DNA of 64,000 nucleotides from NCED01 sp035493955 (GTDB lineage: Bacteria > Pseudomonadota > Alphaproteobacteria > Caulobacterales > Caulobacteraceae), in the NCBI GenBank assembly GCA_035493955.1, contig DATJHI010000001.1:56412-120411 (forward strand). Reading direction: 5' to 3'. Both the position numbers and the translations under genes were made by a program. Shown in pieces: positions 18,806 to 26,516 of this stretch (position 1 is the first letter of the stretch; each line of letters opens with the position of its first letter). A model generated the notes under the pieces. That model searched no databases, was not told the origin of the DNA, and saw only the letters and a program-made list of their open reading frames with translations.

Positions 18806-19204
18806 ATGAGCGATTCCAAAGGTTTCGACCCCAGCGCCATCCTTGACCCCAACCGGGCCCTGATCCCGGCGGTGCAGCGGGTCAACAGCCGGCTGGTCCG
18901 ACGGGGCTTCTGGCCCAAGATCCGCAAGCTGGCGCGCAAGCTGCCCTTCGCCGAAGACGTGGTGGCCCTGTGGTTCTGCGCGCGCGACCGCGAGACGCCG
19001 ATGGCCACCAAGGCCATGCTGACGGCGGCCCTGGCCTATTTCGTCCTGCCCACCGACGTCGTCCCGGACTGGTTCGTCGGGCTCGGCTTCACCGACGATG
19101 CGGCGGTGATCGCCGCAGCCATCGCCATCGCCGGCCGCGCCATCCGCGAAAGCCACCGCCTTGCCGCCCGCGCCCTTTTGGACCGGTTCGCCGACGAGGC
19201 CTGA
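18806..19204 (+). CDS. YkvA-family (DUF1232) protein
   Basis: 132 residues. The DUF1232 core is recognisable: LPFAEDVVALWFCARDRETPM, then a hydrophobic hairpin ALAYFVLPTDVVPDW and GFTDDAAVIAAAI. The LPxDxxPD motif is diagnostic. These proteins are predicted to associate with membranes and have no known biochemical function. The gene is independent of its neighbours, with a Fur-type site immediately downstream for the next operon. Confidence 0.85.
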   Translation: MSDSKGFDPSAILDPNRALIPAVQRVNSRLVRRGFWPKIRKLARKLPFAEDVVALWFCARDRETPMATKAMLTAALAYFVLPTDVVPDWFVGLGFTDDAAVIAAAIAIAGRAIRESHRLAARALLDRFADEA

Positions 19205-19222
19205 CCGTGGCCATTCATGTCG

Positions 19223-19239
19223 TTGCGAATGAGTTGCAA
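19223..19239. promoter_or_regulatory. Fur/Irr-type iron box upstream of bfd
   Basis: TTGCGAATGAGTTGCAA is a near-perfect inverted repeat (TTGC..A-T..GCAA arms) of the kind bound by alphaproteobacterial Fur-family regulators. It lies 53 bases before the bfd start, within the promoter region. This agrees with iron control of bfd-bfr. Confidence 0.6.
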
Positions 19240-19292
19240 ACACGTTCGCAGTCCATTATCTAGTGGGCCGTCTCCAAGGGCGATCGGTCCCC

Positions 19293-19478
19293 ATGTACGT
19301 CTGCAACTGCAACGGCATCCGTGAACGCGACGTCCGCACCGCCATCGATGCGGGTGCGGCCCGGCCCGCCGACGTCTTCCGCCATTGCCAGACTCAGCCT
19401 CAATGCGCGAAATGCGTCTGCGACATGCGGCGGATGATTCAGGACACCCACGAGGCCCTGAGACACGCCGCCGAGTAG
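19293..19478 (+). CDS. bfd: Bacterioferritin-associated ferredoxin
   Basis: 61 residues from ATG (MYVCNCNGI). The four [2Fe-2S] cysteines are two in CNC near the N-terminus and two in CAKCVC, with CxC..CxxC spacing as in Bfd. It donates electrons to bacterioferritin haem so that stored ferric iron is released. The bfr gene follows 54 bases downstream and a Fur-type box precedes it, consistent with induction on iron limitation. Confidence 0.9.
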   Translation: MYVCNCNGIRERDVRTAIDAGAARPADVFRHCQTQPQCAKCVCDMRRMIQDTHEALRHAAE

Positions 19479-19532
19479 CGGGCTTAAGGCTCTGGCGAGC
19501 GGCGCCGGGCGACCAGACGAGGCGCAAGTCCC

Positions 19533-20012
19533 ATGAAGGGCGATCCGGCGATCATCCGCCTGTTGAACACCGTGCTCACCAATGAGCTGACCTCGGTGAA
19601 CCAGTATTTCCTCCACGCCCGCATGTTCCAGAACTGGGGCTTCGCCGCCCTGGGCAAGGTGGTCTACGAGGAATCCATCGAGGAGATGAAGCACGCCGAC
19701 AAGCTGATCAAGCGGGTGCTGTTCCTCGACGGCCTGCCCAATCTCCAGGACCTGCACAAGCTGTCGATCGGCGAGACGGTGTTCGAAGCCATGGCCGCCG
19801 ACCTCAAACTGGAGCTGGCCGGCCGGGCGACCCTGATCCCCGGCGTGGCCCAATGCGAGCAGGCCAAGGACTACGTCAGCCGCGAACTCCTGGTGGAGAT
19901 CCTCGCGGACACCGAAGATCACATCGACTACCTGGAGACCCAGCTTTCGCTGGTGAAGTCCCTGGGCGAGCAGAACTATCTGCAATCGGCGATGGGCGAG
20001 ATCGAGGAGTAG
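19533..20012 (+). CDS. bfr: Bacterioferritin
   Basis: 159-residue haem-containing ferritin subunit of a 24-mer iron store. The alignment with E. coli Bfr is gap-free through residue 130. The haem ligand Met52 is present (EEMKHAD), as are ferroxidase residues Glu18, Tyr25, Glu51, His54, Glu94 and His130. The position of the Glu127 ligand is Thr (ADTEDH), with Glu at 128. The C-terminus ENYLQSA-like segment is normal. It lies with bfd behind an iron box. Confidence 0.93.
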   Translation: MKGDPAIIRLLNTVLTNELTSVNQYFLHARMFQNWGFAALGKVVYEESIEEMKHADKLIKRVLFLDGLPNLQDLHKLSIGETVFEAMAADLKLELAGRATLIPGVAQCEQAKDYVSRELLVEILADTEDHIDYLETQLSLVKSLGEQNYLQSAMGEIEE

Positions 20013-20041
20013 CGCTTCGCGCGAGCGGAGCGAGCGTTCTG

Positions 20042-21208
20042 CTAAAGCTGGGCGTCCGCGGCCGCCAGGGCGTCGGCGATCGAAACCTTGCACCCCTGGG
20101 CCGCCAGGGCGTCGGCCAGGGCGATCAGGCACATCCGCACGTGGCGGGGACTGGCCGAAGCCCCCATCAGGCCGATCCGCCATACCTGACCCTTCAGAAC
20201 CCCGACGCCGGCGCCAATCTCCAGGCCGAAGCGGTCCAGCATGCGGGCTTGGACCATCGCCTCGTCGATCCCGTCGGGGACCCGCACGGCGTTCAGCTGC
20301 GGTAGGCGGTGGGCCTTGGCGACCAGGAAATCGAGGCCCAGCGCCGCCACCCCCGAGGCGAGGGCCTCGTGCATGCGACGGTGACGGTTGAACGAGGCCT
20401 CCAGACCCTCTTCGGACAGCACGGTCAGGGCTTCGTGCAGGCCGTAGATCGCGTTGACCGGGGCGGTGTGGTGATAGGCGCGGCCGCCCTCGCCGCCCCA
20501 GTAGCTCATCAGCAGGGACAGGTCGTTCAGCCAGGTCCGGCACGGCGACTTGCGCGCGGCGACGGCCTCGCGGACGCGGGGCCCGAAGGCGAAGGGGGCG
20601 AGGCCCGGCGGGGCCGACAGGCATTTCTGGGTCCCCGCATAGACGACGTCGGCGTCCCAGCCGGCGGTGTCGACGGCTATGCCGCCCAGCGAGGTGACGC
20701 AATCGACCACGGTCAGCGCCCCGTGCTCCCGGGCGAGTGCGCACAGGGGGCCGGGATCGGACAGGGCGCCGGTGGAGGTTTCGGCGTGGACCAGGGCCAG
20801 CACCTTGGCCCGACGGGCCCAGAGCGCCGCTTCGATCCTTTCCGGCTCGATGGGCCGGCCCCATTCGTGTTCGACCCGGACCACCTCGGCCCCGGCGCGT
20901 GCGGCCATCTCGGCCATCCGTCCGCCGAACAGGCCGTTGACGGCGACCACGGCCACGTCTCCTGGCTCCAAAAGGTTGAGCATGGCCGCCTCCATCCCGG
21001 CGGTGCCGGGGCCGGGCAGGGGGATGCAGGCGTGGTCCGGGGCGCGGAACACCGCAGCCAGTCCGGTCTTGACCTCTTCCATCAGCGCCTGGAAGGCTGG
21101 GTCGAGGTGGCCCAGGGTCGGGCGGGCGGCGGCGGCGCGCACGCGGGCGGACACTTCGGAAGGCCCTGGGCCCATCAAAATCCGCTCAGGGGGATAGAAA
21201 CTGTGCAA
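20042..21208 (-). CDS. Class V aminotransferase, alanine/serine-glyoxylate type
   Basis: 388-residue PLP enzyme. It starts with ILMGPGPSEVSARV, typical of alanine-glyoxylate and serine-glyoxylate aminotransferases. PLP-binding features are LPGPGTAGMEAAM, HAETSTGAL, VVDCVTSLGGI and the Schiff-base lysine in YAGTQKCLSAPPGLAP. The C-terminal RIGLMGASASPRHV is also family-typical. It probably transfers amino groups to glyoxylate. It is convergent with bfr. Confidence 0.9.
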   Translation of the reverse strand: MHSFYPPERILMGPGPSEVSARVRAAAARPTLGHLDPAFQALMEEVKTGLAAVFRAPDHACIPLPGPGTAGMEAAMLNLLEPGDVAVVAVNGLFGGRMAEMAARAGAEVVRVEHEWGRPIEPERIEAALWARRAKVLALVHAETSTGALSDPGPLCALAREHGALTVVDCVTSLGGIAVDTAGWDADVVYAGTQKCLSAPPGLAPFAFGPRVREAVAARKSPCRTWLNDLSLLMSYWGGEGGRAYHHTAPVNAIYGLHEALTVLSEEGLEASFNRHRRMHEALASGVAALGLDFLVAKAHRLPQLNAVRVPDGIDEAMVQARMLDRFGLEIGAGVGVLKGQVWRIGLMGASASPRHVRMCLIALADALAAQGCKVSIADALAAADAQL

Positions 21209-21294
21209 CTGCCCGTATCCTCACGCCATGGTGATTAGAACCTAGACCTCGGGCGTCGCAAACTACAGCCTTGGATGGAGGTCCAAAGTCCCTC

Positions 21295-21347
21295 GCGTCC
21301 GTCGCCTGCCGGGCCCGCCCGGACCGGGCGGCGGACGCGGCCTTTTT
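21295..21347 (+). terminator. Long hairpin with T5 run, orphan terminator
   Basis: Outer stem GCGTCCG / CGGACGC encloses a GC-rich inner fold and is followed within five bases by TTTTT, a plus-strand intrinsic terminator pattern. Both flanking genes are on the minus strand, so no known transcript needs it. The 233-base gap may encode a small plus-strand RNA, or the element may be fortuitous. Confidence 0.4.
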
Positions 21348-21441
21348 GGGGGCCCGCCATCCTCTTCCGTTCCCATGAGGTCCGAGGCGATCCGCAGGTC
21401 ATCCGTGTGGGGAGGGGGTCCCCCAAAGGGGCCGTGGAAGC

Positions 21442-22890
21442 CTACCGGAAGGGCGGCTCGTCGAAGGCGCGCAGCTTGCGTGAATGCAGCTCCGCCCCTT
21501 CCTCGCGCAGCAGGTCCACCGCGGTGAGGCCGATCTTCAGGTGCTCGGAGATGGCCTGTTCGTAGAACCGGTTGGCCTGGCCCGGCAGCTTGATCTCCCC
21601 GTGCAGGGGCTTGTCGGAGACGCACAGCAAGGTGCCGTAAGGGGTGCGGAACCGGTATCCCTGGCCGGCCACGGTGGCCGATTCCATGTCGATGGCCACC
21701 GCCCGGGACTGGTTGAAGCGCAGGGCCGACGAGGTGAAGCGGAGCTCCCAGTTGCGGTCGTCGGTGGTGACCACCGTGCCGGTGCGCATCCGCCGCTTCA
21801 GCGCGTCGCCGGTGTCGCCGGTGACGAGTTCGGCCGCCCGTTGCAGGGCCACCTGGACCTCGGCGATTGGCGGGATGGGGATTTCCGGCGGCAGCACGTC
21901 GTTCAGCACATGGTCGTCGCGCAAATAGGCGTGGGCCAGCACATAGTCGCCGATGCTCTGGCTTTCGCGCAGGCCGCCGCAGTGGCCGATCATCAGCCAG
22001 GCCTCGGGGCGCAGCACCGCCAGGTGGTCGCAGATGGTCTTGGCGTTGGAGGGGCCGACGCCGATGTTGACCAGGGTGACGCCCCGGCCGTCGGCGGTCA
22101 TCAGGTGATAGGCCGGCATCTGGTAGCGTTGCCACGGCGAGGTCGCGATCAGCCGCGCCGCTTCGGGGGTGTCGGCGGCGACCGATAGGCCTGGGGCGGA
22201 CAACCCCGTGTACCGCCCCCCTGCCGCCAGTTCGGCCAACCCCCAGCGCACGAACTCGTCCACATAGCGCTGGTAGTTGGTCAGCAGCACGAAGGGCTGC
22301 ACGTCCTCGGCCGGCGTGCCGGTGTAGTGTTTCAGCCGGGCCAAGCTGAAATCGATCCTGGGGCCGTCGAACAGGGCCAGCGGCCGGGCCGATTCCAGCG
22401 CCGGCGACCAGACCCCGTCGACCACCTCGTCGCCGATCTCGGACAGCACGGGGGTGGGGAACCAGCGGGACAGGCCCTCCGCGGCCGCCTGGTCCAGAGC
22501 CAGGTCGTCGGCCCCGTCGAGCACATAGGGATAGGGGATCTCCTTGTCCGAGCGCCCGACCTCGACCTTCACCCCATAGTCCTGCACCAAAAGGCTCAGC
22601 TGTCCGTGCAGATAGCCGCGGAACAGCGCGGGGCGGGCTATGCTGGCGGCGTAGACCCCGGCGTCCGTGACCCGGGCGAAGGCGCGGGCGACCCGGGGCG
22701 GCGGACCGTCCGGCGCGTAGGTCAGGCGGATCTGCGGATAGGCGAACAGGCCTTTCGCGCGCGCCTCCGCATCCGGGCGTTCGCCGTGGCGGATGTAGGC
22801 GGCGAGGCTGGCGCGCAGGTTGGCGCAGGACTCTTCGTAGAGCGCTTCCAGCCTGTCGAGCAGGGCGGGCAGATCCGAAACCATGGTCAT
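21442..22890 (-). CDS. amn: AMP nucleosidase
   Basis: Cleaves AMP to adenine and ribose 5-phosphate. About 482 residues from the ATG giving MTMVSDLPALL; an ATG 21 bases upstream is also possible. The N-terminal AMN domain (YEESCANLRASLAAYI, FAYPQIRLTY, SRWFPTPVLSEIGDEVVDG, RIDFSLARLKHYTGT) is followed by the nucleosidase domain (NIGVGPSNAKTICDHLAVLR, MIGHCGGLRESQSIGDYVL, IDMESATVA). All are typical of the bacterial enzyme. Confidence 0.93.
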   Translation of the reverse strand: MTMVSDLPALLDRLEALYEESCANLRASLAAYIRHGERPDAEARAKGLFAYPQIRLTYAPDGPPPRVARAFARVTDAGVYAASIARPALFRGYLHGQLSLLVQDYGVKVEVGRSDKEIPYPYVLDGADDLALDQAAAEGLSRWFPTPVLSEIGDEVVDGVWSPALESARPLALFDGPRIDFSLARLKHYTGTPAEDVQPFVLLTNYQRYVDEFVRWGLAELAAGGRYTGLSAPGLSVAADTPEAARLIATSPWQRYQMPAYHLMTADGRGVTLVNIGVGPSNAKTICDHLAVLRPEAWLMIGHCGGLRESQSIGDYVLAHAYLRDDHVLNDVLPPEIPIPPIAEVQVALQRAAELVTGDTGDALKRRMRTGTVVTTDDRNWELRFTSSALRFNQSRAVAIDMESATVAGQGYRFRTPYGTLLCVSDKPLHGEIKLPGQANRFYEQAISEHLKIGLTAVDLLREEGAELHSRKLRAFDEPPFR

Positions 22891-22991
22891 CGCCAAACCA
22901 TAGCTCCCCATCTCTGCAGTTTCGAGACCGGCCGACCCCCTTGACCTGGGCGGGCGCGGGCCGTCAAACAGCGCAACGTCCCGGAGGCTCC

Positions 22992-23600
22992 ATGGAACCG
23001 TTCGACCGCCTGGAGGGCCGCGCTGCGCCGCTGCCCCTGGCCAATATCGACACCGACCAGATCATTCCCGCCCAATTCCTGAAGACGGTGGAGCGCAAGG
23101 GCCTTGGCAAAGGCCTGTTCTACGGCCTGCGTTTCGACGGCGAAGGGCGTCCACGTCCCGAGTTCGTGCTCAACCAGCCGGCCTACAAGGGCGCCAGCCT
23201 GTTGATCACGGGCGACAACTTCGGCTGCGGCTCGTCGCGGGAGCACGCGCCCTGGGCCCTGATGGATTTCGGTGTGCGCTGTGTGATCGCCCCGTCCTTC
23301 GCCGACATCTTCTTCGGCAACGCCGTCAACAACGGCCTGTTGCTGATCGTCATGCCCGAGGCCGAGGTCGAGGCCTTGTCCGCCGAGGCTCGCGGCGGCA
23401 ACCACGTTTTCTCCGTCGACCTGGAGGCCCAGACCGTCACCGCGCCGTCGGGCACGGTCTTCCGTTTCGAGATCGATCCCGACCGCAAGCACAAGCTGCT
23501 GAACGGCCTCGATCCCATCGGCGAGAGCCTCCAGCACGTTGGCGAGATCGACGCCTATGAGGCGGCCCGCCGATTGCAGCAGCCCTGGGCGGCGGCCTGA
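22992..23600 (+). CDS. leuD: 3-Isopropylmalate dehydratase small subunit
   Basis: 202-residue swivel-domain subunit of isopropylmalate isomerase in leucine synthesis. Diagnostic segments are PLPLANIDTDQIIPAQFLK, GASLLITGDNFGCGSSREHAPW and VIAPSFADIFFGNAVNNGLL. GGAGG lies before the ATG. It is in an operon with leuB 52 bases downstream. The large subunit leuC is not in this window. Confidence 0.95.
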   Translation: MEPFDRLEGRAAPLPLANIDTDQIIPAQFLKTVERKGLGKGLFYGLRFDGEGRPRPEFVLNQPAYKGASLLITGDNFGCGSSREHAPWALMDFGVRCVIAPSFADIFFGNAVNNGLLLIVMPEAEVEALSAEARGGNHVFSVDLEAQTVTAPSGTVFRFEIDPDRKHKLLNGLDPIGESLQHVGEIDAYEAARRLQQPWAAA

Positions 23601-23652
23601 TCTGCGCGCGTCGCGCCTGCGTTTTCCAAGCCAATCAAGTCGAAGAGACCCG

Positions 23653-24720
23653 ATGACCAAGACCCTCCTGCTTCTTCCCGGCGACGGCATCGGCCCCGAG
23701 GTGATCGCGGAAGTGCGCCGCGTCGTCGACTGGATGATCGCCAAGGCGGGCCTGGACCTGGCGTTGAGCGAGCTTCCCTACGGCGGCGCCGCCTATGACG
23801 CCTTCGGCACGCCCCTGCCTGAGGAGACCAGGCTTGCGGCCCTGGCCGCGGACGCGGTGCTGATGGGGGCGGTGGGCGGTCCGCAATGGGCGAGCGCCCC
23901 TCGCCACCTGCGCCCCGAGGCGGGCCTCCTCACCCTCCGCAAGGACATGGACGTGTTCGCCAACCTGCGTCCGGCCCTGTGTTTCGACGCTCTGGCTGAG
24001 GCTTCGAGCCTGAAGCGCGAGGTGGTCGCGGGCCTCGACATCATGATCGTGCGTGAGCTGACCAGCGGGGTCTATTTCGGCCAGCCGCGCGGGATGGAGA
24101 CCCTGGACGACGGGACGCGCCGCTGCATCGACACTCAAAGCTATACGGAAGACGAGATCGTCCGGGTCTGCCGCGTGGCCTTCGAACTGGCCCGCAACCG
24201 GCGCAACAAGGTGGTCTCGGCCGAGAAGGCCAACGTGATGGAGACCGGCCTGTTCTGGCGCGAGGTGGTCACGGCCCTGCACAAGCGCGACTACGCCGAT
24301 GTCGAGCTCGAGCACATGCTGGCCGACAACTGCGCCATGCAGCTGGTCAAGAACCCCAAGCAGTTCGACGTCATCGTCACCGACAACCTGTTCGGCGACA
24401 TCCTGTCGGACGAGGCCTCGATGCTGACGGGAGGGATCGGGCTGCTGCCTTCGGCCGCCCTCGGCGCGCCGGGCAAGCCTGGGCTGTACGAGCCGATCCA
24501 CGGTTCTGCGCCGGACATCGCCGGCAAGGGCGTGGCCAATCCGATCGCGGCCATCCTGTCCTTCGAGATGGCGCTGCGTTGGTCCCTGGGCCGCGAGGAC
24601 CTGGCCGACCGGCTGTTCGCGGCGGTGCGCAACGCCCTCGACGGCGGCGCGCGCACCGGCGACCTCGGTGGCACGCTGTCGACGCGGGGTATGGGCGACG
24701 CGGTGATCGCCGCGCTGTGA
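23653..24720 (+). CDS. leuB: 3-Isopropylmalate dehydrogenase
   Basis: 355 residues; oxidatively decarboxylates 3-isopropylmalate with NAD+. It starts LLLLPGDGIGPEV. Substrate-binding RxxxxR and RELTSGVYFGQPRG are present, as are the YTEDEI segment, the KANVME lysine, the metal-binding DNLFGDILSDEASML, and the NAD-binding EPIHGSAPDIAGKGVANPIA. Downstream of leuD in the leucine operon. Confidence 0.95.
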   Translation: MTKTLLLLPGDGIGPEVIAEVRRVVDWMIAKAGLDLALSELPYGGAAYDAFGTPLPEETRLAALAADAVLMGAVGGPQWASAPRHLRPEAGLLTLRKDMDVFANLRPALCFDALAEASSLKREVVAGLDIMIVRELTSGVYFGQPRGMETLDDGTRRCIDTQSYTEDEIVRVCRVAFELARNRRNKVVSAEKANVMETGLFWREVVTALHKRDYADVELEHMLADNCAMQLVKNPKQFDVIVTDNLFGDILSDEASMLTGGIGLLPSAALGAPGKPGLYEPIHGSAPDIAGKGVANPIAAILSFEMALRWSLGREDLADRLFAAVRNALDGGARTGDLGGTLSTRGMGDAVIAAL

Positions 24721-24749
24721 CCGGACCTTCCCCAAGGGGGAAGATCCGG
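24721..24749. terminator. Palindrome after leuB
   Basis: A 13-base arm CCGGACCTTCCCC pairs with GGGGAAGATCCGG with one mismatch and starts directly after the leuB stop. There is no U-tract. It may terminate both leuB and the convergent repeat-protein gene. The CTTCCCC..GGGGAAG core recurs at about 29.28 kb, and a related one in tilS. Confidence 0.4.
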
Positions 24750-24763
24750 GATCGACGCGAAGC

Positions 24764-25081
24764 CTAGTGCTTCTTGGCCATCATCGCGCTCGGCTTTGCG
24801 GCCATGGCGCTGGGGCATTTGGTGAACTTGCCGGCGGCGTCCTTGCAGGGACCCGCCTTCGGCGCGGGGGCCGCCACACATTTGGTGAACTTGCCCTTTT
24901 CGTCCTTGCAGGGGCCGGACTTGGGGGCGGGCGCCGCCACGGGGCATTTGGTGAACTTGCCGGCCGCGTCCTTGCAGGGGGCGGCCTTGGCGGCCGGCGC
25001 CTTGTCGGCGGCGGTTGCTTCGGTTCCGACGGCGGCGAAGGACAGGGCCAGGGCGGCGACGAGGGCGAGGGCGGTCTTCAT
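24764..25081 (-). CDS. Secreted small protein with three Cys repeats (PsiF-like)
   Basis: 105 residues with a Sec signal peptide (ALALVAALALSFAAVG, cleavage after about residue 24). The mature protein is built from three copies of PCKDxxGKFTKC spaced by Ala/Pro/Lys linkers, so six cysteines lie in regular pairs. This resembles the repeats of PsiF-type periplasmic proteins. The C-terminus ends Met/Lys/His-rich (AMMAKKH). Disulfide-bonded periplasmic role or metal binding is possible. Function is unknown. Confidence 0.7.
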   Translation of the reverse strand: MKTALALVAALALSFAAVGTEATAADKAPAAKAAPCKDAAGKFTKCPVAAPAPKSGPCKDEKGKFTKCVAAPAPKAGPCKDAAGKFTKCPSAMAAKPSAMMAKKH

Positions 25082-25169
25082 GGGAGTCTCCCGGGTGACG
25101 ATGGCCCAGTCTGCCGCCGGTTTCGGGCGAACGCCAGCCGCGACGGCAAAGGTTGCGCCGGCCTCTCGT

Positions 25170-25511
25170 TCAGCCCGCCGCTTCGTCCTGGTGGGCGGCG
25201 GCCAGGGCGGGCAGGTGCTCGGCGAGGGTCTCGGCGACCTTGTCGGGGTCCAGGCCCATCGAGGCTGCGATCTGGCCGAGTTGTTCATTGCCAAGGGCGG
25301 ACTTCAACTGATCGGCGCTGATCGGCAGGTTCTGCGCATTGGCGGAAAGCCACGAGGCGACATGCTCGCCCATGCCGCTGCTCTGCAGGGTGGCCAGCAG
25401 CCCGCCCATGCCGCCGGGGGCGGCGCCGGCGACGGCCTGCGACAGCATCGACTGCGCTGCGCCTTCGGCAGCTTGGAACACCTGGCCCTTGAGGTCGTCG
25501 AACAAGCCCAT
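25170..25511 (-). CDS. YidB-like (DUF937) protein
   Basis: 113 residues starting MGLFDDL. It has a helical N-terminal part with a Gly-rich loop (APGGMGGLLATLQSSGMGEHV), then SWLSANAQNLPISADQLKSALG and LGQIAASMGLDPDKVAETLAEHLP. This ordering is typical of YidB/DUF937 proteins, soluble proteins of unknown function. The internal ATG was chosen because homology begins there. Confidence 0.8.
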   Translation of the reverse strand: MGLFDDLKGQVFQAAEGAAQSMLSQAVAGAAPGGMGGLLATLQSSGMGEHVASWLSANAQNLPISADQLKSALGNEQLGQIAASMGLDPDKVAETLAEHLPALAAAHQDEAAG

Positions 25512-25678
25512 CGGTCGATTCCTCTGTCTGATCGGGGCCCGCCATGGCGGCGGGCGCGACTTCACCTAAACACGCCTGGGTCGGCGCCTCTAGCGTAACG
25601 GCGCCCCACCGCAGTTTTTTGACCGCACGCATCCGTTTGTTTCGGCTATTGAGGCGGGAAGCATCACCGGACCGATCG

Positions 25679-26458
25679 ATGGACCCCCTCATACGCCTTG
25701 CCGCCGATCCCGCCGCCTGGCTGGCCCTGGCCACCCTGATCGTGATGGAGGTGGTGCTGGGGATCGACAACCTGGTCTTCGTCTCCATCCTCACCAACAA
25801 GCTTCCCGAGACGACCCGAGGGGCGGCGCGGCGGCTGGGCATAGGCCTGGCCCTGGTGCTGCGGCTGGCGCTGCTGGCGACCCTGAGCTGGATCGTCGGC
25901 CTGACCGCGCCGGTGGTCTCGCTGCCGTTCGGTCCGAGACCGGACGCCGAAGGTCATCTCCCCTTCGACCTGAACTTCTCCTGGCGCGACCTGATCCTGA
26001 TCGCCGGCGGCCTGTTCCTGGTCTGGAAGGCGACCAAGGAGATCCACCACACCGTCGACCCCCATCCGGCCCCCGACGTCTTCTCGCCCAAACAGGCGGC
26101 GGGCGCGACCTTCGCCGCGGCGATCGTCCAGATCCTGGCCCTGGACCTAGTGTTCTCCTTCGACTCGATCCTGACTGCAGTGGGCATGACCGACCAGCTG
26201 CCGATCATGGTCGTGGCCGTCGTCGTGGCCGTGGGGTTGATGATGCTGGCCGCCGGGCCCCTCGCGGCCTTCATCGGCCGCAACCCGAGCGTGGTGATGC
26301 TCGCCCTGGGGTTCCTGCTGATGATCGGCATGGTGTTGATCGCCGACGGGTTCGGGGTGCATGTGCCCAAAGGCTACATCTATGCCGCCATGGCCTTTTC
26401 CGCCTTCGTCGAGATCCTCAACTTGGCTGCGCGCCGGCGAAGAAAACCGGAAGATTGA
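25679..26458 (+). CDS. TerC-family membrane protein
   Basis: 259 residues with about seven membrane helices. The TerC signatures with membrane acidic residues are VMEVVLGIDNLVFVSIL in helix 1 and LDLVFSFDSILTAVGM later. GLFLVWKATKEIHH and the C-terminal KGYIYAAMAFSAFVEILN are also typical. Members have been tied to manganese export or metal loading of secreted proteins, and historically to tellurite resistance. Substrate is inferred. Confidence 0.88.
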   Translation: MDPLIRLAADPAAWLALATLIVMEVVLGIDNLVFVSILTNKLPETTRGAARRLGIGLALVLRLALLATLSWIVGLTAPVVSLPFGPRPDAEGHLPFDLNFSWRDLILIAGGLFLVWKATKEIHHTVDPHPAPDVFSPKQAAGATFAAAIVQILALDLVFSFDSILTAVGMTDQLPIMVVAVVVAVGLMMLAAGPLAAFIGRNPSVVMLALGFLLMIGMVLIADGFGVHVPKGYIYAAMAFSAFVEILNLAARRRRKPED

Positions 26459-26516
26459 TCGCTCCACCCTCATCGTCCGCCCGCTTCCGTAGACAAGACA
26501 ACGTCCAAGAGGTCCC

